Assembly (NCBI RefSeq): GCF_033095785.1
Contig: NZ_CP137134.1
Span: 3,224,001-3,288,000, forward strand
DNA: 64,000 bases
Source: Nitrosospira sp. Is2
Lineage (GTDB): Bacteria > Pseudomonadota > Gammaproteobacteria > Burkholderiales > Nitrosomonadaceae
Direction of reading: 5' to 3'
The position numbers were made by a program, and so were the translations under genes. This document shows positions 18,702 to 26,662 of this stretch, in pieces. Below the pieces are notes generated by a model. The model was not told the DNA's origin and did not search any database. It saw only the letters and a list, made by a program, of their open reading frames with translations. Within the stretch, counting starts at the first letter, position 1; every line of letters begins with the position of its first letter.

Positions 18702-19147
18702 ATCCAGACGAGCGTCGTAACCTTTCGAAACGGCCTTTTATAAACAATCCCGAGGAGACAAACGTGTCCGTCAAGGAATCAAAAGTTGCATCCCGTAACG
18801 AGCACGGAACTGCCAAAACCGAGCCTGCCGATGCGTCAGCCTCAGTGTTCCAGGAATTAACAAGTCCGCAAAAGGTGCCGGCCCACAACGACATCGACAT
18901 GATCATGGATATTCCGGTCCAGCTTACCGTGCAATTGGGGCGTACCAAAATCGCTATCAAGAATCTGCTTCAACTGGCGCAAGGTTCGGTCGTGGAACTC
19001 GACGGTCTGGCGGGCGAGCCAATGGACGTGCTGGTAAACGGGTACCTGATCGCACAGGGCGAGGTGGTGGTGGTCAATGAGAAGTTCGGCATCCGTCTCA
19101 CCGATATCATCACGCCGAGTGAGCGCATTCGCAAGTTAAACCGCTAG
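18698..19147 (+). CDS. fliN: Flagellar motor switch protein FliN
   Basis: C-ring component that forms the base of the switch and docks FliH. 149 residues from the ATG overlapping the fliM stop. The conserved SpoA domain fills the C-terminal 85 residues: IMDIPVQLTVQLGRTKI, VELDGLAGEPMDVLVNG, and VVVVNEKFGIRLTDII. The N-terminal 60 residues are variable. An alternative GTG start at 18764 has a better ribosome-binding site (GAGGAG seven bases before it) and would give 127 residues, so the true start is uncertain. Confidence 0.95.
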   Translation: MNPDERRNLSKRPFINNPEETNVSVKESKVASRNEHGTAKTEPADASASVFQELTSPQKVPAHNDIDMIMDIPVQLTVQLGRTKIAIKNLLQLAQGSVVELDGLAGEPMDVLVNGYLIAQGEVVVVNEKFGIRLTDIITPSERIRKLNR

Positions 19148-19244
19148 GGTGTGGAAGGGCCAGAATTTTCCGGGGAGGAGTGCAGCCAAAATTTTCCTTC
19201 CCAGTAACGCTTCCCATGCTTTTCTCTCGAACGACCGCAATGAA

Positions 19245-19760
19245 ATGAATTTTTCCTCCTGCACCGGCGCCACGCCCAGCCATCACCGTCGGGTTGCGCA
19301 ACCAGAAGCTCTTCTGGCTGCCTTAACCACCTGTCTCTTCTATCTTTCCGGTCTGCCGGCGGTTGCCGCGGCCGCCACGGCGGCCACCGCGGCGGACGGC
19401 GGCGCATCCGCAACATCGGGGGGCATGCTCCAGGTTATGCTTGGGCTGGGACTGGTGCTCGCGCTTATTGCGGGTTGCGCGTGGCTGCTCCGGCGTTTTG
19501 GCGGATTTCAGGCAAGCAGCGCTGGCGCTGTCAAGGTCATCGGCGGTTCGCCCGTGGGTCAGCGCGAGCGCGTGGTGCTGGTGGAGGTGGCCGATACCTG
19601 GCTTGTGATCGGCGTTGCACCGGGAAGCGTAACTGCTTTGCATAGCATGCCCAAAGGCGACATCGCGGAGCAAGAGAACAATACCGGGCCGCGCCCGAAC
19701 TTCTCCCGCTGGCTCAGGCAGGTAAAAGAGAAACGCGATGCCGGGCAGCATATTGGATAA
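19245..19760 (+). CDS. fliO: Flagellar biosynthesis protein FliO
   Basis: Small membrane protein that helps assemble the FliP export gate. About 171 residues from the ATG at 19245. The frame is also open from an ATG at 19149, but that leader looks non-coding. Two hydrophobic stretches are seen: a signal-like one (LLAALTTCLFYLSGLPAVA) and a membrane helix (MLQVMLGLGLVLALIAGCAWLL). The cytoplasmic domain has VKVIGGSPVGQRERVVLVEV, the family signature. It overlaps fliP by 23 bases. Confidence 0.88.
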   Translation: MNFSSCTGATPSHHRRVAQPEALLAALTTCLFYLSGLPAVAAAATAATAADGGASATSGGMLQVMLGLGLVLALIAGCAWLLRRFGGFQASSAGAVKVIGGSPVGQRERVVLVEVADTWLVIGVAPGSVTALHSMPKGDIAEQENNTGPRPNFSRWLRQVKEKRDAGQHIG

Positions 19761-20520
19761 GCGCGCTTTGTTCGCGAGCCGCGCCCTGCCGGGCATGACA
19801 TTAGCGGCATTGCTGCTCGCCGCTTCGGCGGCCGCGCTGGCGCAAACCGGGTTGCCCGCCTTCACGAGCACACCCGCTCCGGGAGGGGGGCAAAACTACA
19901 CGATCAGCCTGCAAACGCTGCTGCTGCTCACATCCCTTACTTTTCTGCCGGCGGCGCTGTTGATGATGACGGGCTTCACCCGCATCATTATCGTGTTATC
20001 ACTATTGCGCCAGGCGATAGGAACCCAGTCGTCACCACCCAACCAGGTGCTGGTGGGCCTGGCGCTGTTTCTTACATTTTTTGTCATGGGTCCCGTGTTC
20101 GACAAAATTTACGAGGATGCCTACCAACCATTCGCCGATAACAAGATCACGATGACACAGGCACTGGAAAGGGGAGCCGCACCCCTGAGAGCCTTCATGC
20201 TGAAACAAACCCGGGAAGCGGATCTGGCACTGTTTGCAAAACTTGCCGCCATTCCACAGCTTAACGGTCCGGAGGATGTCCCTCTGCGGATACTGGTGCC
20301 GGCTTTTGCAACCAGCGAACTGAAAACCGCGTTCCAGATTGGCTTCACGGTATTTATTCCCTTTCTCATTATCGATATGGTGGTGGCCTCCGTGCTGATG
20401 TCCATGGGCATGATGATGGTATCCCCTGTTCTGGTGGCGCTGCCGTTCAAGCTCATGCTGTTCGTGCTGGTTGATGGCTGGCATATGCTGATCGGTTCCC
20501 TTGCGGAAAGCTTTTATTAG
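19738..20520 (+). CDS. fliP: Flagellar export gate protein FliP
   Basis: Core subunit of the FliP5Q4R1 export gate in the inner membrane. 260 residues. A cleavable signal peptide (LAALLLAASAAALAQ) is followed by the conserved helices: LLLLTSLTFLPAALLMMTGF, the TRIIIVLSLLRQAIGTQ motif, ALFLTFFVMGPVF, and the C-terminal pair with LIIDMVVASVLMSMGMMM. Complete and canonical. Confidence 0.97.
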   Translation: MPGSILDKRALFASRALPGMTLAALLLAASAAALAQTGLPAFTSTPAPGGGQNYTISLQTLLLLTSLTFLPAALLMMTGFTRIIIVLSLLRQAIGTQSSPPNQVLVGLALFLTFFVMGPVFDKIYEDAYQPFADNKITMTQALERGAAPLRAFMLKQTREADLALFAKLAAIPQLNGPEDVPLRILVPAFATSELKTAFQIGFTVFIPFLIIDMVVASVLMSMGMMMVSPVLVALPFKLMLFVLVDGWHMLIGSLAESFY

Positions 20521-20578
20521 GGGCGGCGCATAAGCCCGGTTATTTACCCGTTAATTTCACCAAACTGAAGAGAAGACA

Positions 20579-20848
20579 ATGACCCCTGAAAGCGTGATGA
20601 CCCTGGGCCAGAGGGCCATGGAAGTAACCCTGATGATTTCGGCTCCACTGCTGCTGGTTGCGCTGGCTACCGGTTTGCTCATAAGCATCTTTCAAGCCGC
20701 GACACAAATCAACGAGATGACATTGTCCTTTATTCCGAAATTGCTGGCACTGTCCGTGACCTTGATCCTGGCCGGGCCATGGATTATTTCCGTGATGGTC
20801 GACTACATGCGGGAGATTCTGGAAAGCATTCCGGCGGCGGTGGGCTAG
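20579..20848 (+). CDS. fliQ: Flagellar export gate protein FliQ
   Basis: Two-helix subunit of the export gate. 89 residues, the standard size. Contains VMTLGQRAMEVTLMISAPLL and the strongly conserved ISIFQAATQINEMTLSFIPK segment between its helices. AGAGAAGA precedes the ATG. It lies 58 bases after fliP. Confidence 0.96.
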   Translation: MTPESVMTLGQRAMEVTLMISAPLLLVALATGLLISIFQAATQINEMTLSFIPKLLALSVTLILAGPWIISVMVDYMREILESIPAAVG

Positions 20849-20902
20849 CGGCCGGCCCCCCTGTAATCCGAGGCTTTTCCGGCTGGCTCCCCCATTTTTC
20901 AC

Positions 20903-21709
20903 ATGATCACCCTCGGCTCCACTGACCTCAATGCCTGGGTAACCGCCTTCCTGTGGCCATTCGCTCGCATTATGGCGTTGTTAGGAGCGGCGCCTGTGCT
21001 TGGAAACATGGCGACGCCCACGCGGATAAAGATCGGACTAAGCGTGATGATCGCGCTGATTATAGCGCCCACGATCGGGGCGCTGCCGAAAGTCGAACTG
21101 GCATCACCGGAAGGGCTTTTTGTGCTGGGGCAGCAGGTTCTGATTGGTTTGGCGATGGGCTTTGCGATGCGTATCGTGTTTAGCGCCGTCGAGATGGCCG
21201 GGGAGATCGCGGGGTTGCAGATGGGCTTGGGTTTTGCCACTTTTTTTTCTAGCGGTAATGATGGCAGCACGCTGGTAATGGGAAAATTTCTTGGCCTGTT
21301 GGCGACGCTTACATTCCTGTCACTGGATGGCCATTTGCTCATGCTATCCGTGCTGGCGGAGAGTTTTACCGTTTTCCCCATTTCCGCCGAGCCATTCTCC
21401 GGCGGGGGATGGAAAATACTGGCCGATTGGGGAGGCAATATTTTTCTGGCAGGTCTCCAGCTTGCACTTCCGGTGGTGGCGGCATTGTTGATCGCCAACC
21501 TGGCGCTTGGCATACTTACTCGCGCTTCCCCCCAGCTCAATGTCTTCGCCATCGGTTTTCCCATCACCCTGTTCGTGGGTATGGTCGCCTTGATGTTGTC
21601 GCTCCCCTATTTTGTTCCCGTGATCGAGCGGCTGATCGAAGAGGCGCTTCAAACCATGCTGCAGGTCGCGGCCGCCGCCCGCGCGAATCTCCCCCCGGCC
21701 TCGCCGTGA
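20903..21709 (+). CDS. fliR: Flagellar export gate protein FliR
   Basis: Single-copy subunit closing the FliPQR gate. 268 residues, multi-pass. Recognisable marks are PFARIMALLGAAPVLG near the start, the GLQMGLGFATFF segment, and the end region LNVFAIGFPITLFVGMVALML. It is the last flagellar gene of the run. Nothing resembling an intrinsic terminator was seen directly after it. Confidence 0.96.
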   Translation: MITLGSTDLNAWVTAFLWPFARIMALLGAAPVLGNMATPTRIKIGLSVMIALIIAPTIGALPKVELASPEGLFVLGQQVLIGLAMGFAMRIVFSAVEMAGEIAGLQMGLGFATFFSSGNDGSTLVMGKFLGLLATLTFLSLDGHLLMLSVLAESFTVFPISAEPFSGGGWKILADWGGNIFLAGLQLALPVVAALLIANLALGILTRASPQLNVFAIGFPITLFVGMVALMLSLPYFVPVIERLIEEALQTMLQVAAAARANLPPASP

Positions 21710-22025
21710 ACTGCAGCGCCACGCCACAGCCGGAAAGCCGAAGCCTCAGATAGCTTGTCCAGAGGCGCAACGACGTCGGCCAATTTCCAGAGTCGCGACG
21801 CTCGAGGTCTACCGTGACAGCAGACAGCGCATGCCATGCCCGTCGTTCCCTGTTATTTCCCCAACGCGGACAGACTGCCTGTGTATTTTTAGGGAAGAAA
21901 AAGTTGGGTGCATGATTGAATTTTTCTGAATTGCTGCTAAAGTAGATGAAAACAAATGAAAATAAACGTCACCTCCCCCTACCTGCCGTGCGCTTTGGCG
22001 TCGCCCCGTCCCCATGGAGCCGGAT
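21710..22025. other. Intergenic region after fliR
   Basis: About 315 bases with no convincing reading frame. The second half (21890-21970) is AT-rich compared with its surroundings and probably contains the promoter for the next gene. No clear -35/-10 pair could be chosen. Confidence 0.4.
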
Positions 22026-23117
22026 ATGCCTGCACTTGACCACTCGACGTTCATTCGGCGCCTCACGGGAAAAAGCATCGACACGCACCAGTTGCGGAGC
22101 GCTTACCCGGACCTGGATCTGAGAAGTATCGATGGTAATGGAGTCATCAATGGAACCACGCCGAACCTGGAAAGATTATGGGAGATCATCGACAATTACG
22201 ACCACGACGGCAACGTCAACACCATCTCCGATCAGGCGGCACTATCCATTGCCGAGTGGCTATTCAGCAATACCGCAAGTCCCGTTGCCTCTGAAGATGG
22301 GCGGGTAAACTGGAGGGAACTCGCGGAACACGGCGACAAAAGCATTACCGAAAATAGCAACGCACATAAGACCGCTATTGAAAATACCGGGGTAGGGCTT
22401 TATTACGGCGACCATTCCCCGTTTCATGATTCCATATTAAGAGGCGATCACCGCGCCCTGCAAACACAGTTGGATGCCATGAGCCTGGGCAACTGGAGAC
22501 TGGACTCGTTTGAGCCGGGTTCGGTTATCCTGGAGGATGCGTCGGGGGGGAGCGCTCGTGTCCGCGAAAGCTCGTGTATCGGATGGGTGATTGAAAATGT
22601 CAAAGCGGCGTATGAAGGCGCGGGCCTTGGGGCGCGCTTTAATGAAATCAATAGTAGGGTAAAGGAAGCGGACCTGCGCGGAACCGTCCTGTGCGAGGAG
22701 TTGCAGAAGGATGGCTGGACGGCGGTGTTTTATTGCCCGCGTCCGGCCGATAATCTTGCCGGGTCCGGGGAGTGGGAAAAACTGGGGGCCCTCAACATGG
22801 CGAAGGCTGGGGCCCGGGTGTGGAAATCGCCGGTGCCGGGATCCACAGGGGTCCGCTGCGACGCTGTGATCGCCGGGTACCGCGACGTGCAGCCGGACGA
22901 CAGGACGGCTGCTCTGTTGGAGAAGCTGGAGAGGGTGCCTTTTTTTGTGGGCGTTGCAAACGGTGGGATTCACACCTTTGTGGGACACAGGGGGAGCGTG
23001 TGCGATTTCCATTGGACGGCGCAGCCAGATGACAAGGACGCGATGACCGAGAACCCCATCCGCCAATGGAAATGGGACACGGGACTTTATATGGTGCCGC
23101 CCGGGTACTGGGCATAG
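22026..23117 (+). CDS. Unrecognised protein with paired EF-hand-like loops
   Basis: 363 residues from the ATG at 22026, which has GGAG six bases before it. The frame is also open from an ATG twelve bases earlier. No family was recognised. Two calcium-loop-like segments sit close together near residues 36-66: SIDGNGVINGT and NYDHDGNVNTIS. They follow the D-x-D/N-x-D-G spacing but lack the usual final Glu. The C-terminal half has an isolated Cys at the start of a helix (SSCIGWVIENV), a later His-bearing stretch (GGIHTFVGHRG), and CDFHW. Together these are loosely reminiscent of a Cys-His hydrolase, but this is speculation. There is no signal peptide or membrane helix. Confidence 0.6.
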   Translation: MPALDHSTFIRRLTGKSIDTHQLRSAYPDLDLRSIDGNGVINGTTPNLERLWEIIDNYDHDGNVNTISDQAALSIAEWLFSNTASPVASEDGRVNWRELAEHGDKSITENSNAHKTAIENTGVGLYYGDHSPFHDSILRGDHRALQTQLDAMSLGNWRLDSFEPGSVILEDASGGSARVRESSCIGWVIENVKAAYEGAGLGARFNEINSRVKEADLRGTVLCEELQKDGWTAVFYCPRPADNLAGSGEWEKLGALNMAKAGARVWKSPVPGSTGVRCDAVIAGYRDVQPDDRTAALLEKLERVPFFVGVANGGIHTFVGHRGSVCDFHWTAQPDDKDAMTENPIRQWKWDTGLYMVPPGYWA

Positions 23118-23291
23118 CGCCCGGTCCCCCGTCTTCTTTCCTTCTCGTCTGGGGCCTTCGTGCATTCAAGGTTACGCATCCTTGCGCACTTCATCCTCTG
23201 TCTTATCCATTGCCTGCATCGGCTGGGGGCTCTTAGTTGATTTCAATGGTCTTGCAATAGTCTTGCTGAAGCGGAGGAAGCGGCGAAAATT

Positions 23292-23978
23292 ATGATTGAC
23301 GTCAGGCGAGACGGGTCCACCCTGTTGCCCCGACATGAGCGGCTTCTGGTCCTGGCTATGCTGTGCATAACGCCGTGGATGACGGGCTGTGCCCAAATCA
23401 AGTCGTTCTCGGTCGCCCCAAGCACCGTATGCCCCGGAGAGACGGTCGAGATCAATTGGACGGCTTCGGATAAAGTAACCTTGAACGCATCTCCTCCATT
23501 GGCGGGAGAAGGAGAAGGGCCGGCGGAAGGGCGGCGCGCTCTCGCTCCCGAACGCAGCACCCGGTTTACGCTGACGGTGCCGGGTTTGCTCAAGGGTGAT
23601 CAACGCGAGTGGGACGTTCACGTCATCCCGCGCCAAAGCGACCGGTTGCTGGGCGGTATCGCGCGCTGTGACGACGCCCGGTTCGTGACCACGTCGTTCA
23701 CCATTGAACAAACAGCCATGTCTTCCCGGGCCCGTGTAGCATCCATCGCCAATCGCTACGACCGTGCGCTGATTGTCATCAAGGACGACATCGTGGTCGA
23801 AATTCCTTCACACGGCGCCACAGACCGGTTCAAGACCGTGCCCCTTGTTGGCGCCTGGGTGATTCGTACCCCGGTGGCGCAGAACGAGACTTGCGATACG
23901 GCGCTTGATGCTGTCAGCGGGCGGCTGACCATAAAAACAGTCATGAGCTGCGGAGAGAGCGTGCATGGCGATCCTTGA
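23292..23978 (+). CDS. Predicted lipoprotein of unknown function
   Basis: 228 residues. The N-terminus has a basic start, a hydrophobic stretch (LLVLAMLCITPWM) and a lipobox-like TGC, so it is probably lipidated at Cys 33 and membrane-anchored. The following part reads like an Ig-like beta domain (SVAPSTVCPGETVEINWTAS, then STRFTLTVPG). It ends by overlapping the phosphoesterase gene by 14 bases, which suggests co-translation and a shared role at the cell surface. No specific function can be given. Confidence 0.65.
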   Translation: MIDVRRDGSTLLPRHERLLVLAMLCITPWMTGCAQIKSFSVAPSTVCPGETVEINWTASDKVTLNASPPLAGEGEGPAEGRRALAPERSTRFTLTVPGLLKGDQREWDVHVIPRQSDRLLGGIARCDDARFVTTSFTIEQTAMSSRARVASIANRYDRALIVIKDDIVVEIPSHGATDRFKTVPLVGAWVIRTPVAQNETCDTALDAVSGRLTIKTVMSCGESVHGDP

Positions 23979-25347
23979 CCAGATACAGACGATCGTCATC
24001 GTGATGTTCGAAAACCGTTCTTTCGACAACGTTCTGGGGCACCTCAGCATGGCGCGCTTCGGCAATAGAAAGGATGTCGAGGGGTTAATCGATCCAGAGA
24101 CCAATCTCGACTATACGAATTTTCTCGATGGGCAAGGCTATCAGCCGTTTGAATTGACAGACGGGTCTCTGCTGCATGATCTTCCACATAACAGGGTTCT
24201 TATAGAGGCTCAGCTGGGCAAGGCGGGTGCCCGCTACACGATGAGTGGTTTTGCGGATGCCTATTTCCGTCATACAGGCAGCAAGGTGGCGGATCCTCCC
24301 TCGATGGGTTTTCTCGCGGCCGCCGCAACACCGATGTCGAGTTTTCTGGCTGCGCAATACGCCGTGTGTGACCATTGGTTTGCCCCGCTCCCAACCGATA
24401 CGCAGCCAAACCGCGCCATGGCCTACAGCGGGTATGCCCCGATTGACAATACCAAGCCTCGTCCTATTCCCATCGTTCCGGGCAGTTTCGTCTTTGAATG
24501 GCTGAATGCCCGCAACGTTAGCTGGCGGGTCTATCACTGCGGCATTTCCTTTTTCGCGCTCTTCGACCAGCTTCATGAAGAAGTGCTCGGGCCCAATTTC
24601 CGCAGTTTCCGGCACTTTCCCGCCGACATGGAAGCTGAATCACCGGGCCAGATGCCCAGCGTGATATTCATCGAGCCCGAGTACAGCGATTCGCCCGTCC
24701 ATTTCGGCTGGACCCCTAATGACAATCACCCGCCGACGGCAATGGGCCCCGGGGAGAATTTTCTGAGGGATATATACAAGCTCCTGACAAAGGATGGCGA
24801 TAAATGGAAGCGCACCCTGTTGCTGGCTATGCATGACGAGCACGGCGGGTTCTTCGATCACGTTTCACCGCTCGCTATTTCGGCTCCGCTTCCGCCAGGC
24901 GCGCTTTATCAGGTCCCGTTCGAGAGCACGGGCCCAAGGGTTCCCGCCCTTGCCGCATCGCCGTGGATACCGCCCGGCACGGTGTTCAAGGGTTCGATGG
25001 ACCATACGTCCATATTGCAGTTGCTGGCGGAAAAGTTTGATGGCACGCCGGATTACAATGAAGAGGTGGCGCGCCGGCGGGAATCGGGGATACAGAGCGT
25101 TTCGGCACTGCTGGACCAGGCCCTCGACAGGCCACGAGCTGATGTCCCGTCTCCACCGGAAGATACCATTGTCAGTCCGGTAGCGCTGAAACCGGCGCTC
25201 GAGCCGCAGACCGATAGTCAGCAGGCCTTCACTGTTGCCGCGAAAGAACTTTTGGCGCACGACCGCAAGCGCGCGCTGGAGAAGTACCCCGAACTCGTCC
25301 AGTTGCCGGAGGAACCAGCCCCCGCTGCACCAAGGGCACCCCACTGA
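23965..25347 (+). CDS. Phosphoesterase of the phospholipase C / acid phosphatase AcpA superfamily
   Basis: Metal-dependent hydrolase of phosphate esters, family PF04185 type. 460 residues. The N-terminal signature IVIVMFENRSFDNVLGHL is at residues 9-26. The second metal and active-site block is LLLAMHDEHGGFFDHVSPL, and the late motif is SMDHTSILQLLAEKF. AQYAVCDHWFAPLPTDTQPNR is also typical of bacterial phospholipase C enzymes. Unlike most relatives it has no N-terminal signal peptide, so it may be cytoplasmic or moved by another route. The C-terminal 70 residues are Pro/Glu-rich. Substrate unknown. Confidence 0.87.
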   Translation: MAILDQIQTIVIVMFENRSFDNVLGHLSMARFGNRKDVEGLIDPETNLDYTNFLDGQGYQPFELTDGSLLHDLPHNRVLIEAQLGKAGARYTMSGFADAYFRHTGSKVADPPSMGFLAAAATPMSSFLAAQYAVCDHWFAPLPTDTQPNRAMAYSGYAPIDNTKPRPIPIVPGSFVFEWLNARNVSWRVYHCGISFFALFDQLHEEVLGPNFRSFRHFPADMEAESPGQMPSVIFIEPEYSDSPVHFGWTPNDNHPPTAMGPGENFLRDIYKLLTKDGDKWKRTLLLAMHDEHGGFFDHVSPLAISAPLPPGALYQVPFESTGPRVPALAASPWIPPGTVFKGSMDHTSILQLLAEKFDGTPDYNEEVARRRESGIQSVSALLDQALDRPRADVPSPPEDTIVSPVALKPALEPQTDSQQAFTVAAKELLAHDRKRALEKYPELVQLPEEPAPAAPRAPH

Positions 25348-25377
25348 GCCAAGGTAACCGCGCCTTTAATTGACCCT

Positions 25378-26571
25378 TCAGGCCAGCGCCTTGGCGATAC
25401 GGCTCAGCGCATTTTCCAGATTGGTCATCGCGGTCGCGAAGGAAAGACGGATATACCCTTCGCTGCCGAACGCCGAGCCCGGCACAACAGCGACGCCGCC
25501 GTGTTCCAGCAGATATTCGCTTAACGCGATGTCGCTGCTCTCGTTGATGACGCCCCTGGACCTCAAATTTCCGATCGCTTCCCGGACATCGGCAAACGCG
25601 TAGAATGCGCCTTCCGATAGCAGGCACTTAATGCCGGGTATCGCATTAAGCGCATCCGTCACGAACCGGTTGCGTTCCCTGAATGCGGCCACCATGGGGG
25701 TGATACAGGACTGATCGCCCGTAAGGGCAGCTTCGGCGGCCGCCTGCGAGATGGAAGCGGGGTTGGAAGTGCTCTGCGACTGGATGTTCTCCATAGCAGT
25801 AATGATATGCGGCGGGCCACCGCAATAGCCAATGCGCCAGCCCGTCATCGCGTAAGCCTTGGACACGCCGTTCAGCACCATGGTCCGGTCGTATAGGTCG
25901 GGACAGGCGTTAAGGATATTTACGAATTTTCCTCCCGAAAGAAGAATATGCTCGTACATGTCATCGGTAGCGATCAGGATATGGGGATATTTACCCAACA
26001 CCTCACCCAGCGCTTTAAGCTCGTCTAACGAATAAACGCTGCCGGAAGGATTGCTGGGGCTGTTGATGACGAACATCCTGGTCCTGGGGGTGATGGCTTT
26101 TTCCAGTTGCGCCGCGTTTATTTTGAACCCCTGCTCGATACCGGCGTCAATGATGACTGGCTTGCCTTCGGCAATCAGGACAATGTCGGGGTATGAGACC
26201 CAGTAGGGCGCGGGGATGATGACCTCGTCGCCCGGGTTGATGACGGATAGCGCGAGATTAAAAAAACTCTGCTTGCCGCCGGACGAAACCAGAATTTGCC
26301 GGGGAGTGTAGTCAAAGCCATTCTCACGCTTGAATTTGGCAATAACGGCATTTTTCAGACCGGGGGTCCCACCCACTGCGGTATATTTGGTGAAACCCTT
26401 GTTAATGGCGGATATGGCCGCATCTTTGATGTGCTGAGGGGTGTCGAAATCCGGTTCGCCTGCGCCAAGCCCGATAATATCCTTGCCTTCCGCCTTGAGC
26501 CGGGCTGCGCGCGCAGTGACGGCGAGCGTAGGAGAAGGTTTGATGGACTGAACGCGTTTTGAGAGATTCAC
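25378..26571 (-). CDS. aspC: Pyridoxal-phosphate aspartate aminotransferase (class I)
   Basis: Transfers the amino group between aspartate and 2-oxoglutarate. 397 residues from the GTG at 26571, matching the family start (SKRVQSIKPSPTLAV). The frame is open further up to 26682, but that would run into uvrB on the other strand. PLP-lysine motif: LNGVSKAYAMTGWRIGY. Other marks are GLGAGEPDFDTP and INSPSNPSGSVY. AGGA precedes the GTG. Divergent from uvrB with about 90 bases between. It could equally be a broad-specificity prephenate/aspartate aminotransferase, as in other bacteria of this type. Confidence 0.92.
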   Translation of the reverse strand: MNLSKRVQSIKPSPTLAVTARAARLKAEGKDIIGLGAGEPDFDTPQHIKDAAISAINKGFTKYTAVGGTPGLKNAVIAKFKRENGFDYTPRQILVSSGGKQSFFNLALSVINPGDEVIIPAPYWVSYPDIVLIAEGKPVIIDAGIEQGFKINAAQLEKAITPRTRMFVINSPSNPSGSVYSLDELKALGEVLGKYPHILIATDDMYEHILLSGGKFVNILNACPDLYDRTMVLNGVSKAYAMTGWRIGYCGGPPHIITAMENIQSQSTSNPASISQAAAEAALTGDQSCITPMVAAFRERNRFVTDALNAIPGIKCLLSEGAFYAFADVREAIGNLRSRGVINESSDIALSEYLLEHGGVAVVPGSAFGSEGYIRLSFATAMTNLENALSRIAKALA

Positions 26572-26662
26572 GATAGGATCCTTGCACCCATGCGAGCTAA
26601 GCCCGCGTGATAAAATTTGAAACGAAAAAATTTTTGAAAAATAGAGCCCGCGAATTATACCC

